From positions 2,046,001 through 2,110,000 of the forward strand of contig NZ_AP027728.1 of NCBI RefSeq assembly GCF_030296555.1: DNA of 64,000 nt, in the 5' to 3' direction. The notes below the pieces were generated by a model that was not told the DNA's origin, made no database searches, and saw nothing but the letters and a program-made list of their open reading frames with translations. Below are positions 29,618-38,100 of this stretch, in pieces. The stretch comes from Microbacterium suwonense (lineage in GTDB: Bacteria > Actinomycetota > Actinomycetes > Actinomycetales > Microbacteriaceae). Position numbers and translations under genes: made by a program. The stretch's first letter is position 1, and each line of letters opens with the position of its first letter.

Positions 29618-30595
29618 GCGAACACGATCCGTCCGCCGGTGCGGGCCGCCGTGCAGCCGGGAAGGTCGATCGGCCCCTGCCCCGACCAGTCGGTGGCCAG
29701 CCGGGCGACCTCGAGCGTCTGCGTGCGGCTCAGGCTCACGCCGAACTCGCTGTCGACGACCAGCCGAATGATGCGGTTGCGCAGCGCGGCCGGGTTCGCG
29801 GCGAGCGCGGCGACGCTGACGGAGATGCCCGCCTCAGCATGCTCGACGATGTCCTCGATGGTCTCGTGGATCATCTCCTCGAAGGCCTCGGCATCCTCCC
29901 GCGCTGCTCAGCCGTGCGCGCGAGCGCCTCGGCGATGCCGGGTCCGAGCTCGGACTCCAGCACCGGCAGCACCCGTTCGCGCACGCGCACGCGGGCGAAG
30001 CGCGGCTCGGTATTGTGCGGGTCGTCCCAGGGGAGAGATCGGATGCCGTGCAGCACGCCCGCGTGGTCACGCGCCGCAGGCCGAGCATCGGCCGAAGCCA
30101 CCGGATCCCGTCGGCATCCACCCGCTCGGGCGCCATGCCCTGCAGACTCGTCGACCCGGAGCCCCGCGAGAGCCCCAGCAGCACGGTCTCGGCCTGATCG
30201 TCGAGGGTGTGCCCGAGCAGCACGACGGTCGCGCCGAGCTGCTGCGCGCAATCCCGCAGCGCCGCGTACCTGGCATCCCGAGCCGCGGCCTCGAGCCCGT
30301 CCGGATGCTGGGCATCCACCTGCACGGTGAGCACCCTCGCATCCGCTCCGAGCGACCGCGCCTGCTCCGCTGCGCGCTGCGCGACGGCATCCGATCCGGG
30401 CTGCAGTCCGTGGTCCACGACGGCCGCGGTGACCGTCGCATCGACCTTGGCGGCTTCGAAGGCTGTGGCTGCCGTCAGCGCGAGCGAGTCGGCTCCACCG
30501 GACAGGGCGACCACGACATGCTCGCCCGTAGACGTGGCGAGGGCGGTGCGCACAGCGAGGCGGACGGCGGCGACAGCAGGATCGAGCGAAGGCAC
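29608..30595 (-). CDS. tilS: tRNA(Ile)-lysidine synthase (two frame breaks)
   Basis: 329 residues after correction. It modifies C34 of tRNA-Ile(CAU) to lysidine and is usually essential. The ATP loop is [13 protein letters not shown]; further motifs are [38 protein letters not shown] and [22 protein letters not shown]. Frames change at CCC 30058-30060 and CCC 29898-29900; one added C at each restores the protein. Two breaks in an essential gene argue for sequencing error. The GTG at 30595 starts [11 protein letters not shown]. It heads the tilS-hpt-ftsH-fol block. Confidence 0.9.
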
Positions 30596-30655
30596 TTCTC
30601 CACCGTACGGGCAGGATCGCCGACGCGCAGTGGTTCGCGCCGTTAGTCTGTCTTG

Positions 30656-31305
30656 GTGTCCGATCAGAGCCGCACCACGTACCCCACCGAGCGCTTCAAG
30701 GCATTCGTCGACGCGGTCGTGGCGATCGCCATGACCCTGCTGATCCTTCCCCTGATGGAGGCGGTCACGGAAGCCGCGTCTGGGCGTCTCAGCACTGCTG
30801 AGTTCTATGAGGAGCATGCGGGCCAGCTGCTCAGCTTCGCGCTGAGCTTTCTGCTGATCGCGACGTTCTGGATCGGTCATCACAGCCAATACCGTGACGT
30901 GGAGCGGGTGACCGGGCGTCTGCTGCTGATCAACGTGGGGTGGATGGCGACGATCGTCTGGCTGCCCGTGCCGACGGCGATGCTCGGGCAGATGCACACC
31001 GACCCGCTGCAGGCGGTCACCTACATCGGCACCCTGATCCTCACCCAGGTGACTACTCTCGGCGGGTGGCTGTATCTGCTGCGGCATCCGGAGCTGACGA
31101 CGATGCCGGAGTCGCGGCTGCGGACGGGGCGATCGGCGACGCCGCGGCGATCGTCCTGTTCATCGTCGCGCTGGCGATCGCGATCTTCGTCACGCCGATC
31201 GGATATGCGGCGCTGCTGATCCTGCTGCTGAACCGTCCTGTCGCCCGCATCCTCGCCCACATCGTCGGCGGTCACAGCGATCAAGCGCTGCAGGGTCACG
31301 AGTAG
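30656..31305 (+). CDS. TMEM175-family (DUF1211) potassium channel-like protein (one frame break)
   Basis: 216 residues after correction. The signature of the TMEM175 channel filter helix is present: [23 protein letters not shown]. It is followed by five hydrophobic segments ([90 protein letters not shown]), six in all as in bacterial homologues. The canonical FSDA is FVDA here. The frame breaks at GG 31122-31123, repaired by one G. It starts 60 bases from divergent tilS. Confidence 0.85.
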
Positions 31306-31351
31306 GCTGGTCTGCGGCATCCACCCGACATCTCTCCCGAGGAGCACACGC

Positions 31352-31837
31352 ATGGCACATGACGCCGTCATCGAGATCCCGCGCGGCAGCCGCGTCAAGT
31401 ACGAGGTCGACCACGAGACCGGACGAGTGCACCTCGACCGGGTGCTCTACACGACCTTCGGCTACCCCGCCGACTACGGCTACTTCGACAACACGCTCGG
31501 TGAGGACGGCGACCCGCTGGACGTGCTCGTGCTGCTGGACCACGCGATCTTCCCGGGCGTCGTCGTGAACGTGCGCCCCGTCGCGGTGCTGAAGATGAGC
31601 GACGAGGCCGGTGGCGACGACAAGCTGGTTGCCGTTCTCTCGAAGGATCCGCGCTGGGAGCACATCCAGGACATCGGCGACCTGCCCGAGTACACGAAGA
31701 AGGAGATCGCGCACTTCTTCGAGCACTACAAGGATCTCGAGCCGAACAAGTGGGTCAAGGTCGACGCGTGGGGCGATGCCGCCGAGGCGCAGCGCATCCT
31801 CGACGAGGCGATCGTCCGCGCCGGCCAGGAGCGCTGA
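31352..31837 (+). CDS. ppa: inorganic pyrophosphatase
   Basis: 161 residues, family I. Signatures are IEIPRGSRVKYEVD, FGYPADYGYFDNTLGEDGDPLDVLVL (metal Asp cluster DGDPLDVLV) and DKLVAVLSKDPRW, KKEIAHFFEHYKDLEPNKWVKV. It hydrolyses pyrophosphate released by biosynthesis. A strong terminator follows. Confidence 0.97.
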   Translation: MAHDAVIEIPRGSRVKYEVDHETGRVHLDRVLYTTFGYPADYGYFDNTLGEDGDPLDVLVLLDHAIFPGVVVNVRPVAVLKMSDEAGGDDKLVAVLSKDPRWEHIQDIGDLPEYTKKEIAHFFEHYKDLEPNKWVKVDAWGDAAEAQRILDEAIVRAGQER

Positions 31838-31856
31838 CCTTCCGGATCACGTCACC

Positions 31857-31884
31857 GAGACCCTCGGCTCGCGCCGGGGGTCTC
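31857..31884 (+). terminator. ppa terminator hairpin
   Basis: GAGACCCTCGGC pairs with GCCGGGGGTCTC around a four-base loop, 20 bases after the ppa stop. It is GC-rich without a clear T run. Confidence 0.7.
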
Positions 31885-31923
31885 GTGCTGTCTGCGGTGG
31901 CGGATGCCGGGCATCCGACGTTC

Positions 31924-31991
31924 TGACGGATGCTAGATCGCGCCGCGACGGGTGCCGGTTCCGCAGTGACGGATGCTCAGATCGCGCCGCG
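31924..31991. repeat. duplicated 3' end of the M23 peptidase gene
   Basis: TGACGGATGCTAGATCGCG at 31924 recurs at 31967 as TGACGGATGCTCAGATCGCG, a 43-bp period. The second copy contains the stop codon and last codons of the peptidase gene; the first is a non-coding copy beyond it. Confidence 0.75.
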
Positions 31992-33371
31992 GGCCTTCAT
32001 GAACGGATACGGATCGACGCGACGCCCGTTGACGTACACCTCGAAGTGCACGTGGCATCCGAACGAGTTGCCGGTGTTGCCGGCGTAGCCGATGACCTGG
32101 CCGGCGTTGACGTGCTGCCCGTAGCGCACGGCGAAGCGCACCTGATGGCCGTAGCCGGTGGCGAGGCCGCCGCCATGCTGGATGCGCGTGTAGTTCCCGT
32201 AGCCGCCGTTGTAGCCGGCGAAGTCGACCGTGCCCGAGTGCGCGGCATAGATCGGGGCGCCGCATCCGTTGGCGAAGTCGAGCCCGCCGTGGTTGCGCGA
32301 GGCGCAGTAGCCGCTGGTGCACTGGACGCCGCGGATGCCGTAGTAGGAGGAGATGAAGCCGCCGTGCGGACGACGCCAGGCACCGGAGCCCCCGCCGCCT
32401 CCGCCGGAGCTGCCGCCCCCGGAGCCGCCGCCGGAGCCGCCGCCGCTGTTGTTCTTCGCGGCCTCCTCAGCCTCCTTGCGACGACGCTCCTCTTCTTCGC
32501 GCTTGCGCTTGGCTTCGGCTTCTTTACGCTTGCGCTCGCCCTCCTGGTACGCGGCGACCGTGGCGGTCGTCTTGTCCTTGAGGGAGGCGAGCTGCGCCTG
32601 AAGTGTGCTGAGGTTGTTCTGCTTCTCGTCGAGGGCGGCCTGTGCGGCATTCGCCGCCTGCTGCGCGCGGACCATCTTCTCTTCGGCGATCTTCTGCAGC
32701 CGGTCGCGCTCGTCGCGCGCAGCTTTGGCCTGATCGGTCAGGGACTGTGCGGAATCACGTGCGGCTGCCGCACGGTCGGCGATGGTCCGGTTGTACTCGA
32801 GCAGCTGGTCCATGCTGCCCAGGCGCGAAAGCAGCCCGTCGGCACCGCTGGACGATTCGGAGAGGAACAATTCGAGGGCAGCCTGGTCACCGCCGCTGCG
32901 ATACAGCTGCGTGGCGACCTGCCCTGCCTTGCGGGAGCTCTCGTCGGCGATCTTCGACTGCTCGTCAGCCTGCTTCTGCAGTTCGTCGGCGCGTTCGGCC
33001 TGCTCGAAGAACGCCTGCTGCGCCTCGTAGAACTCGTCGCCGGCCACGCGAGCGGCCTGCTCGGCGGCGGCGGCCTTCTGCGTGAGCGACTGGATCAGCC
33101 GCTCGATGCGGGTGATCTCCGCACCCTTGGCGGCTTCGTTCGCCTTGGCGCGCTGGACGTCGCCCCAGCTGGGGTAGTCGGCAGCGTGCGCGACCTGAGT
33201 GCGGCTGATGCCGAAAGCAGTGAACGCGATCGCGCTCAGTGCACCGACGGCGATGGCGCCGCGACGGGTGACCTTCGAAGACGGCCAGAACGCACGCTGC
33301 TCGGCAGGCGTCGGTGCGCACCCGCAATCCTCGGATGCTGAGCCGGCATCCCATTTGACCTCGTCGTTCAC
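31977..33371 (-). CDS. secreted M23 peptidase with coiled coil (peptidoglycan hydrolase or NlpD/EnvC-like)
   Basis: 464 residues. An N-terminal cytoplasmic stretch with CGC precedes a signal helix (AIAVGALSAIAFTAFGISRTQVAHA). Residues about 70-320 are a long Ala/Glu/Lys coiled coil, ending in a KRKREEEERRRKEAEE run. A Gly/Ser linker leads to the LytM/M23 domain: NHGGLDFANGCGAPIYAAHSG (metal His and Asp), then CHVHFEVYVNGRRVDP with HxH. All zinc ligands are present, so it may cut peptide cross-links itself. The GTG start at 33371 gives the Asn/Asp-rich N-terminus. Confidence 0.9.
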   Translation of the reverse strand: MNDEVKWDAGSASEDCGCAPTPAEQRAFWPSSKVTRRGAIAVGALSAIAFTAFGISRTQVAHAADYPSWGDVQRAKANEAAKGAEITRIERLIQSLTQKAAAAEQAARVAGDEFYEAQQAFFEQAERADELQKQADEQSKIADESSRKAGQVATQLYRSGGDQAALELFLSESSSGADGLLSRLGSMDQLLEYNRTIADRAAAARDSAQSLTDQAKAARDERDRLQKIAEEKMVRAQQAANAAQAALDEKQNNLSTLQAQLASLKDKTTATVAAYQEGERKRKEAEAKRKREEEERRRKEAEEAAKNNSGGGSGGGSGGGSSGGGGGGSGAWRRPHGGFISSYYGIRGVQCTSGYCASRNHGGLDFANGCGAPIYAAHSGTVDFAGYNGGYGNYTRIQHGGGLATGYGHQVRFAVRYGQHVNAGQVIGYAGNTGNSFGCHVHFEVYVNGRRVDPYPFMKARGAI

Positions 33372-33579
33372 GCGGCCCCTTCCGCCGGTTTCACAAGTGC
33401 CACACTAACAACATTCGTCACATCCGCAACAGTCTTGGCCGAACTGCCGGGCACAGAGGACGAGTCCATCGTTCACCCGAATCGCCCGGGCGGAAAGAGG
33501 ACTCGCCTCCGATTTCGTTTTTCATCGGGCCGTCCCTTATGCTTGAGCGTCGGCAAGGGAAGCCCTCGGGACTCTCTTC

Positions 33580-33652
33580 GGCCCCATCGTTTAGCGGCCT
33601 AGGACGCCGCCCTTTCACGGCGGTAGCACGGGTTCGAATCCCGTTGGGGTCA
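33580..33652 (+). tRNA. tRNA-Glu(TTC)
   Basis: Acceptor GGCCCCA/TGGGGTC, anticodon stem CCGCC/GGCGG with loop CTTTCAC (anticodon TTC), and GGTTCGAATCC T arm. First of three tRNAs. A TATGCT at 33538-33543 could be its -10 box. CCA is not encoded. Confidence 0.95.
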
Positions 33653-33679
33653 CTTCATCCGATACAATTGAAAAGTTAT

Positions 33680-33753
33680 GGCCCTGTAGCGCAGTTGGTT
33701 AGCGTGCCGCCCTGTCACGGCGGAGGTCGCGGGTTCAAGTCCCGTCAGGGTCG
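33680..33753 (+). tRNA. tRNA-Asp(GTC)
   Basis: Acceptor GGCCCTG/CAGGGTC, anticodon stem CCGCC/GGCGG with loop CTGTCAC (anticodon GTC), T arm GGTTCAAGTCC and discriminator G. Confidence 0.95.
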
Positions 33754-33765
33754 CTCCAAGCGACG

Positions 33766-33785
33766 GGCCTTCTTTCGAGAAGGCC
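33766..33785 (+). terminator. hairpin between tRNA-Asp and tRNA-Phe
   Basis: GGCCTTCT-TTCG-AGAAGGCC is a perfect 8-bp stem with a stable TTCG loop, followed by TTTCG. It may end the Glu-Asp transcript or mark a processing point. Confidence 0.6.
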
Positions 33786-33820
33786 TTTCGTATCGGACGC
33801 GACAGGTTCGCCGGTCGCGC

Positions 33821-33893
33821 GGCTCTGTAGCTCAGTTGGTAGAGCGTTCGACTGAAAATCGAAAGGTCACCGGATCGATGCCGGTCGGAGCCA
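33821..33893 (+). tRNA. tRNA-Phe(GAA)
   Basis: Acceptor GGCTCTG/CGGAGCC, anticodon stem TTCGA/TCGAA with loop CTGAAAA (anticodon GAA), discriminator A. The decayed insertion region begins shortly after it. Confidence 0.95.
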
Positions 33894-33921
33894 CAAGGCT
33901 GATCATTACAATCAGCCCAGA

Positions 33922-33956
33922 AACCCTCGCGTAGCTTCTACATCGCGAGGGTTTTG
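33922..33956 (+). terminator. rho-independent terminator after tRNA-Phe
   Basis: AACCCTCGCG pairs with CGCGAGGGTT, followed by TTGCTTT. It closes the tRNA cluster. Confidence 0.85.
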
Positions 33957-34234
33957 CTTTGGGCTGGTTCCTGGGGCGCTCCCCCGGGCTGTTCCGACCA
34001 GTCCTTGAGCATCCGCTGCTCCGGGGCGAAGCGAGACGGAACGTGCCGCGCATGGGGCTTGTGCCGGTCTTGTGCCGGTACGAGGCGGCAGCGGAGCACG
34101 TCGTCACCCCGGAATAAGCAGCTAACCACGAGCCGGATAAGCACTTATTCGGGGGAACATAGTGGTAGGGCGGGCAGTAGCCCTCGGAGCCTGGCAGTCT
34201 TCCGGACGGTATGACGAGCCAGGCTCACGTATTT
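33957..34234. other. gene-free scar with a segment repeated at 34973
   Basis: No coding signal. Words CTGGGGCGCTCC, GTGCCGGTCTTGTGCCG and GCGGCAGCG recur in the same order at 34973-35035, with diverged bases between. A palindrome CCGGATAAGC/ACTTATTCGG lies at 34133-34152. I read it as one end of a decayed inserted element. Confidence 0.55.
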
Positions 34235-34494
34235 CTACAGCCGGGTTACGCGCGCCTCCACGCGGCGGATCCAGTCCCCTCCGCTCGAGTAGCACCAGGC
34301 CACAGCGTCGCTCACCCAGAGCAGTGGATGCTCGTGAGGCGCTGCGTGCTCATAACGGAAGCCAGCGGATCCCTCGCGCCGCAGAATTCCAGCGATCAGC
34401 CGACGGTCGGCCTGCTCCACGGACTCGTCCCGTTCAATGATCAGTTGGCCGATGCCGTCGCGAGCAGCTTCCACGATTAGAGCACTAAATGACA
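34235..34494 (-). pseudogene. C-terminal remnant of a conserved actinobacterial protein (DUF3800-like guess)
   Basis: About 86 residues read IGQLIIERDESVEQADRRLI, then FRYEHAAPHEHPLLWVSDAVAWCYSSGGDWIRRVE. The pattern (IERDDS...D, YEH...HEEPLLWVPDAVAWCW..GGDWRRRV) resembles a C-terminal segment I associate with small actinobacterial proteins; the family name is uncertain. No N-terminal part or start is present. Its broken end abuts the AbiEi-like remnant on the other strand. Confidence 0.5.
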
Positions 34495-34905
34495 GCGGGC
34501 GGGCCTCCTTGTCCGACCGCTGCTTCACGATCCAGACGCATCGGCGACTGGTTCCCCGGCGCGACCGGGCTAGTGGTACCGCACCGACGCACGACTCGCC
34601 TCCCCAGCATTCAGCTACGGGTGCGCATACTCGACGCGGCCGATGTGACGTACATCGACGGGCTGCCGACCATGACAGTCGAGCGAGCGATCGCGGACCT
34701 AGTCGAGGCTCGCGAGGATCCATCGCTGGTCGCTGACGCGCTGTGGCACGCTGTGCAGAACGGAACACTCCTTGCGCCACATAGGCTGACTCAGTTGCTC
34801 GATCCGCTCGCTCGGCGGAACGGTGAAGTGACCGGCGCCGAGCTTGGCGAGCGAATGATGCTCGCTGCTGGCCTCGACGATGCGTGGATCACTCGACTTC
34901 GATGA
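34489..34905 (+). pseudogene. AbiEi-like antitoxin, N-terminally truncated
   Basis: The readable part, from about 34525, runs GDWFPGATGLVVPHRRTTRLP, then VTYIDGLPTMTVERAIADLVEAREDPSLVADAL. IDGLPxxTVERxIADLxEAR is typical of the AbiEi-type (type IV toxin-antitoxin) family. The usual N-terminal winged helix is missing and the first 15 codons are unrelated. No AbiEii toxin gene is nearby, so it is probably a remnant. Confidence 0.6.
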
Positions 34906-34972
34906 CAGCCGATGGCCGACGTTGGCTCGATGCGAGACCATGGCTCGGGTAGTGGTTTACCGAATCGAGGTT

Positions 34973-35085
34973 TCTGGGGCGCTCCAGAGCTAGTGCCGGT
35001 CTTGTGCCGAAACGAAGCGGCAGCGATACACACCGGCGTTCCGAAACAAGCAACTCAATGACAAGCCCGGATAAGCGCCTGTTCA
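34973..35085. repeat. second copy of the scar segment at 33968
   Basis: CTGGGGCGCTCC, then AGTGCCGGTCTTGTGCCG, then ACGAAGCGGCAGCG and CCCGGATAAGCGCCTGTTC, in the same order as the copy after tRNA-Phe. The pair brackets the two gene remnants. Confidence 0.55.
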
Positions 35086-35108
35086 CGCACCCATACACGG
35101 CGTAGGAT

Positions 35109-35163
35109 CGGTGTATGAGTAACTCAATTACTCATACACCGAGTGGTGATCGTGTATGAGTAA
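35109..35163 (+). promoter_or_regulatory. probable operator of the Fic gene: perfect 14-bp inverted repeat plus a third half-site
   Basis: CGGTGTATGAGTAA (35109-35122) and TTACTCATACACCG (35128-35141) are perfect inverted arms around CTCAA. A third copy, CGTGTATGAGTAA (35151-35163), contains the Fic start codon. The arrangement fits autoregulation by a DNA-binding protein, possibly the Fic protein itself. The first copy also opens a 14-codon frame (35115-35159) whose TGA overlaps the Fic ATG. Confidence 0.7.
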
Positions 35164-36328
35164 CGCCACCCCGCGATGGCCGGCTCTGGAGTGGGAGAGC
35201 CGATCCTGGCAACCTACTGCCGGCTTCGGCCGCGGTCGGTACAAGGCGTCTGTGCCACCGCTCATCGCCGCACGGTCACCGTTGCCCTCACCAGAGGCAG
35301 CGGAGGCCGCGACCACCGCTGCCAACGCACTGAGTCGGTTCGATGCAGAGCTTGGTCATCGCGTCGCTGCTTTCGCTCCTGTGCTTCTCCGATCCGAGGC
35401 CGCGTCGTCGTCCCAGATAGAGAACCTGACCGCCAGCGCTCGCGCGATCTTCAGCGCAGAACTCGGCGCCAAGGGCAGTCGCAATGCCGAGTTGATCGCC
35501 TCCAACACACAATCGCTGCACGCCGCCCTCGACCTGAGCACGGCCATCTCCGATGATGCCATCCGGGAGATGCACCGCATCCTGATGGCAGCTCAGCCCC
35601 GCCACACACCCGGAGAATGGCGTGACCAGGCGGTGTGGATCGGCACCCGAACAGACAGTCCGATCGGTGCAGAGTTCGTGGCTCCCGATCATTCCCGTAT
35701 TCCGACTCTCATCTCGGATCTTGTCGCCTTTGCGCGGCGCCAGGACCTTGCACCACTGATCGCTGTTGCTGTGGCTCATGCCCAGTTCGAAACGATCCAC
35801 CCATTCAGCGATGGCAACGGACGCACCGGTCGCGCGCTCGCACAGGCGATGCTGCGCCATCGCGGAGTGACACAGAACGTGGCCGTGCCGGTCTCAGCAG
35901 GGCTGCTGGCGGATGTCGAGGGCTACCACCGAGCGCTCACCGACTACCGCGAGGGAGACGTCTCCCCTGTTGTGCTGGCCTTCGCGAATGCCTCGATCAG
36001 GGCCGTGTCGAACGCGAGACAACTCATCACCGACATCGATGAGATCCAACAGTCATGGGAGGCTCGACTCACTGCACGTCGCTCCAGCAACGCATGGAAG
36101 CTTCTCAATATCATCGCCCGCCGCCCTGTGCTCGATGCCGTCACGGCGGCTGAAGAACTGGGCATCCAGCGTCCGAACGCCTACCCACCGCTGCAGGCGC
36201 TGGTCGATGCGGGCATCCTGACAGCAAAAACGGAACACAACCTCGGGCCATTCTGGCTGAGCACCGAGATCCTCGGTGCAATCGACGCGTTCGCTGCTCG
36301 CGCCGGGCGGCGCGAGCAGCCTCGGTAA
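35156..36328 (+). CDS. Fic/DOC-family AMP-transferase-like protein with C-terminal winged helix
   Basis: 390 residues. The Fic core has HPFSDGNGRTGR (catalytic His, anion-binding loop, Arg), so it should be able to transfer AMP or another nucleotide to a hydroxyl side chain. SSSQIENL in the N-terminal part matches the inhibitory motif (S/T)xxxE(G/N) found before the core in class II Fic proteins, so it is likely self-inhibited. The C-terminus (AWKLLNIIARRPVLDAVTAAEELGI and NAYPPLQALVDAGIL) is a winged helix. The start ATG lies inside the third operator half-site. It sits beside remnant genes, in a less GC-rich patch. Confidence 0.92.
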   Translation: MSNATPRWPALEWESRSWQPTAGFGRGRYKASVPPLIAARSPLPSPEAAEAATTAANALSRFDAELGHRVAAFAPVLLRSEAASSSQIENLTASARAIFSAELGAKGSRNAELIASNTQSLHAALDLSTAISDDAIREMHRILMAAQPRHTPGEWRDQAVWIGTRTDSPIGAEFVAPDHSRIPTLISDLVAFARRQDLAPLIAVAVAHAQFETIHPFSDGNGRTGRALAQAMLRHRGVTQNVAVPVSAGLLADVEGYHRALTDYREGDVSPVVLAFANASIRAVSNARQLITDIDEIQQSWEARLTARRSSNAWKLLNIIARRPVLDAVTAAEELGIQRPNAYPPLQALVDAGILTAKTEHNLGPFWLSTEILGAIDAFAARAGRREQPR

Positions 36329-36685
36329 GACCATGAGAGCCGTGAGGGGCTTCTGTGTTCATTCAGTCTGCGACGATCGACACCACCGCCTGCAATGCAG
36401 CATCCAGGCCTCAGACCTGAGCCGCTGCCCATCGGCCGCATAAGCGCTTATCGGGCTAACACAACGTTACAAGCCCGGAGTTTCCCGTCGCAGAGACGAC
36501 AGACGCCGGGGTATCGGAGACGCATGCGCTTCTCGTCTGCAGTGGGCCGCTCGGTCGTCAGCGCAGAAATCTATCAGCGAGCAAGGCCAACCGGCGCAGT
36601 ACCGAAATCGAGTGCGCTCCGCCGATGTACGCGACAGCGCCCCGCGCCCACCACCTGTGGACCGGGGCGCTGAGCCGACCGAACG
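36329..36685. other. gene-free stretch with a 12-bp perfect palindrome
   Basis: No convincing coding frame. ATAAGCGCTTAT, within CCGCATAAGC/GCTTATCGGG, lies at 36436-36455 and resembles the palindrome at 34133. GC content is below that of neighbouring core genes. Confidence 0.5.
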
Positions 36686-37051
36686 TCAGCTGGTCGGGTC
36701 GAGTTCTTGGTGCTCGACGATCCACTTCTGCAGGCGCGGGTAGACCCAGAAGCCATAGATGCCGATCGTTATCACGCACAGCAGGAACCATTTGATCCAC
36801 ATCCCGAAGAGCCGAGGTGCCGTGCCCGTGAAGCGCAGGCGCTGCCCGTTGATCCAGGTGTGCTTGGTCTTCCACCGGTATGTCATCACGACCGCCCACG
36901 GGTAGCAGATGCCAAGCGTGATGAGAGTGATCAGGAAGCCGCCGATGCCGATACCGAGCCAGCCTGCGGCACCGCCGGTGAAGCCGAACTGCAGGTGCGG
37001 CAGGCGCGGCGTGCCGGGAACGACGTTCGCGGTGCTGTTGGTGTCACTCAT
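36686..37051 (-). CDS. DUF898-like membrane protein
   Basis: 121 residues. FGFTGGAAGWLGIGIGGFLITLITLGICYPWAVVMTYRWKTKHTWINGQRLRFTG matches the YjgN/DUF898 pattern (FxGxxxxxLG, ITLGIxxPW, TxINGxRLxFxG). Two helices are present (LGIGIGGFLITLITLGICYPW and FLLCVITIGIYGFWVY). The ATG at 37051 has AGGAAA. Function unknown. Confidence 0.82.
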   Translation of the reverse strand: MSDTNSTANVVPGTPRLPHLQFGFTGGAAGWLGIGIGGFLITLITLGICYPWAVVMTYRWKTKHTWINGQRLRFTGTAPRLFGMWIKWFLLCVITIGIYGFWVYPRLQKWIVEHQELDPTS

Positions 37052-37325
37052 GTATTTCCTTTCGTCCTGCGGTGCGCAGGGAGGAACGGTTCGCCAGGTG
37101 GCGAGCCGGGTCGGGTGATGATCGAGGTACGGGAGCGGCATGAGCGGAACGAGCGCCGCGACGATCGAACGCCACGCGATGTCCCGACTGCGCCAGGAAA
37201 CTCTCTGCACCCCTCACGAATCTATGCCGTATGCCATTCCGCTGTGAGCAGATCGGCGCCGTCTGCCACTCGCATGGCCGTAGCGTCGTGGGAGGCAGGG
37301 GAACGAGCCAGAGAAGGAAGTCTCA

Positions 37326-38033
37326 ATGGAACTGATTTTCGTCCACGGTGCACTGGTGCGTGACGGCCAGTGGTGGTGGCAGCCGACGGCCGATCTCCTT
37401 CAGGAGCGGACGGGCATCCGCAGCCGGGCCGTCGCTCTGCCGTCCTGCGGCGAGGTCTCACCCGATCAGATCGCGGGTGGCCTGGCTGCGGATGCAGCGG
37501 CTCTTCGCACCGAGCTCGACGATGTCGACTCCGCGATCGTCGTCGGCCACTCCTACGGCGGCACGGTCATCGCCGAAGCCGGCCGGCATCCTGCAGTGGC
37601 GCACCTGCTGTATGCGTCGTCCTACCTTCCGGATACCGGACAGTCGCAGGGCATGATCATGAGCGGTGAGAGCGACCCGGTCTCGATCGGTGACAACGGA
37701 GACGGCACACTGAGGCTGTCCGGGTATGACCGTGCCTCGTTCGGATCACGGTTCCTTCAGGATGCAGACGCTGCATCTCAGCAAGAGGCGTGGGAACGTG
37801 TGACCGCCCAGGCCGCCACGGCGTTCCTGACTCCCACCACTGCCGCCGGCTGGCAGGGTGTCGATTCGACATATCTGGTCTGCACGCAGGATCTCAGCAC
37901 ATCGGTCGAGCTGCAGCGCTTCCACGCGGCCCGGGCAACCCGCTGGGTCGACCTGCCGACCGGGCATCACCCGTTCATCACCCGTCCCGACCTGGTCACC
38001 GCGCAGATTCAGGCTCTGCTGGAGCAGAGCTGA
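37326..38033 (+). CDS. alpha/beta hydrolase
   Basis: 235 residues. The fold starts LIFVHGALVRDGQWWW; the nucleophile elbow is VVGHSYGGTVIAEA with Ser; the last His is in LPTGHHPFITRPDLV. No signal peptide. It resembles small cytoplasmic esterase-like proteins of the EstC/salicylate-methylesterase group; substrate unknown. AAGGAAG precedes the ATG. Confidence 0.88.
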   Translation: MELIFVHGALVRDGQWWWQPTADLLQERTGIRSRAVALPSCGEVSPDQIAGGLAADAAALRTELDDVDSAIVVGHSYGGTVIAEAGRHPAVAHLLYASSYLPDTGQSQGMIMSGESDPVSIGDNGDGTLRLSGYDRASFGSRFLQDADAASQQEAWERVTAQAATAFLTPTTAAGWQGVDSTYLVCTQDLSTSVELQRFHAARATRWVDLPTGHHPFITRPDLVTAQIQALLEQS

Positions 38034-38100
38034 GGACAGGTGTCGCGCCGCACGATTCCCCGAGCATCGTGCATCGGCGCCTTCGTGGCACACTGACGTC

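Noticed and set aside
29608..30595. tilS as a true pseudogene
   Set aside because: Both breaks are one-base losses in C runs and the rest of the protein is fully conserved; an essential gene is unlikely to be lost.
33372..33500. c-di-AMP (ydaO) riboswitch before the M23 peptidase gene
   Set aside because: Such riboswitches precede some actinobacterial wall hydrolases, but I could not find the conserved core or pairings here.
35115..35159. 14-codon leader peptide as a separate gene before fic
   Set aside because: It follows from the repeated half-site and has no ribosome site of its own that I can see; noted only as part of the operator.
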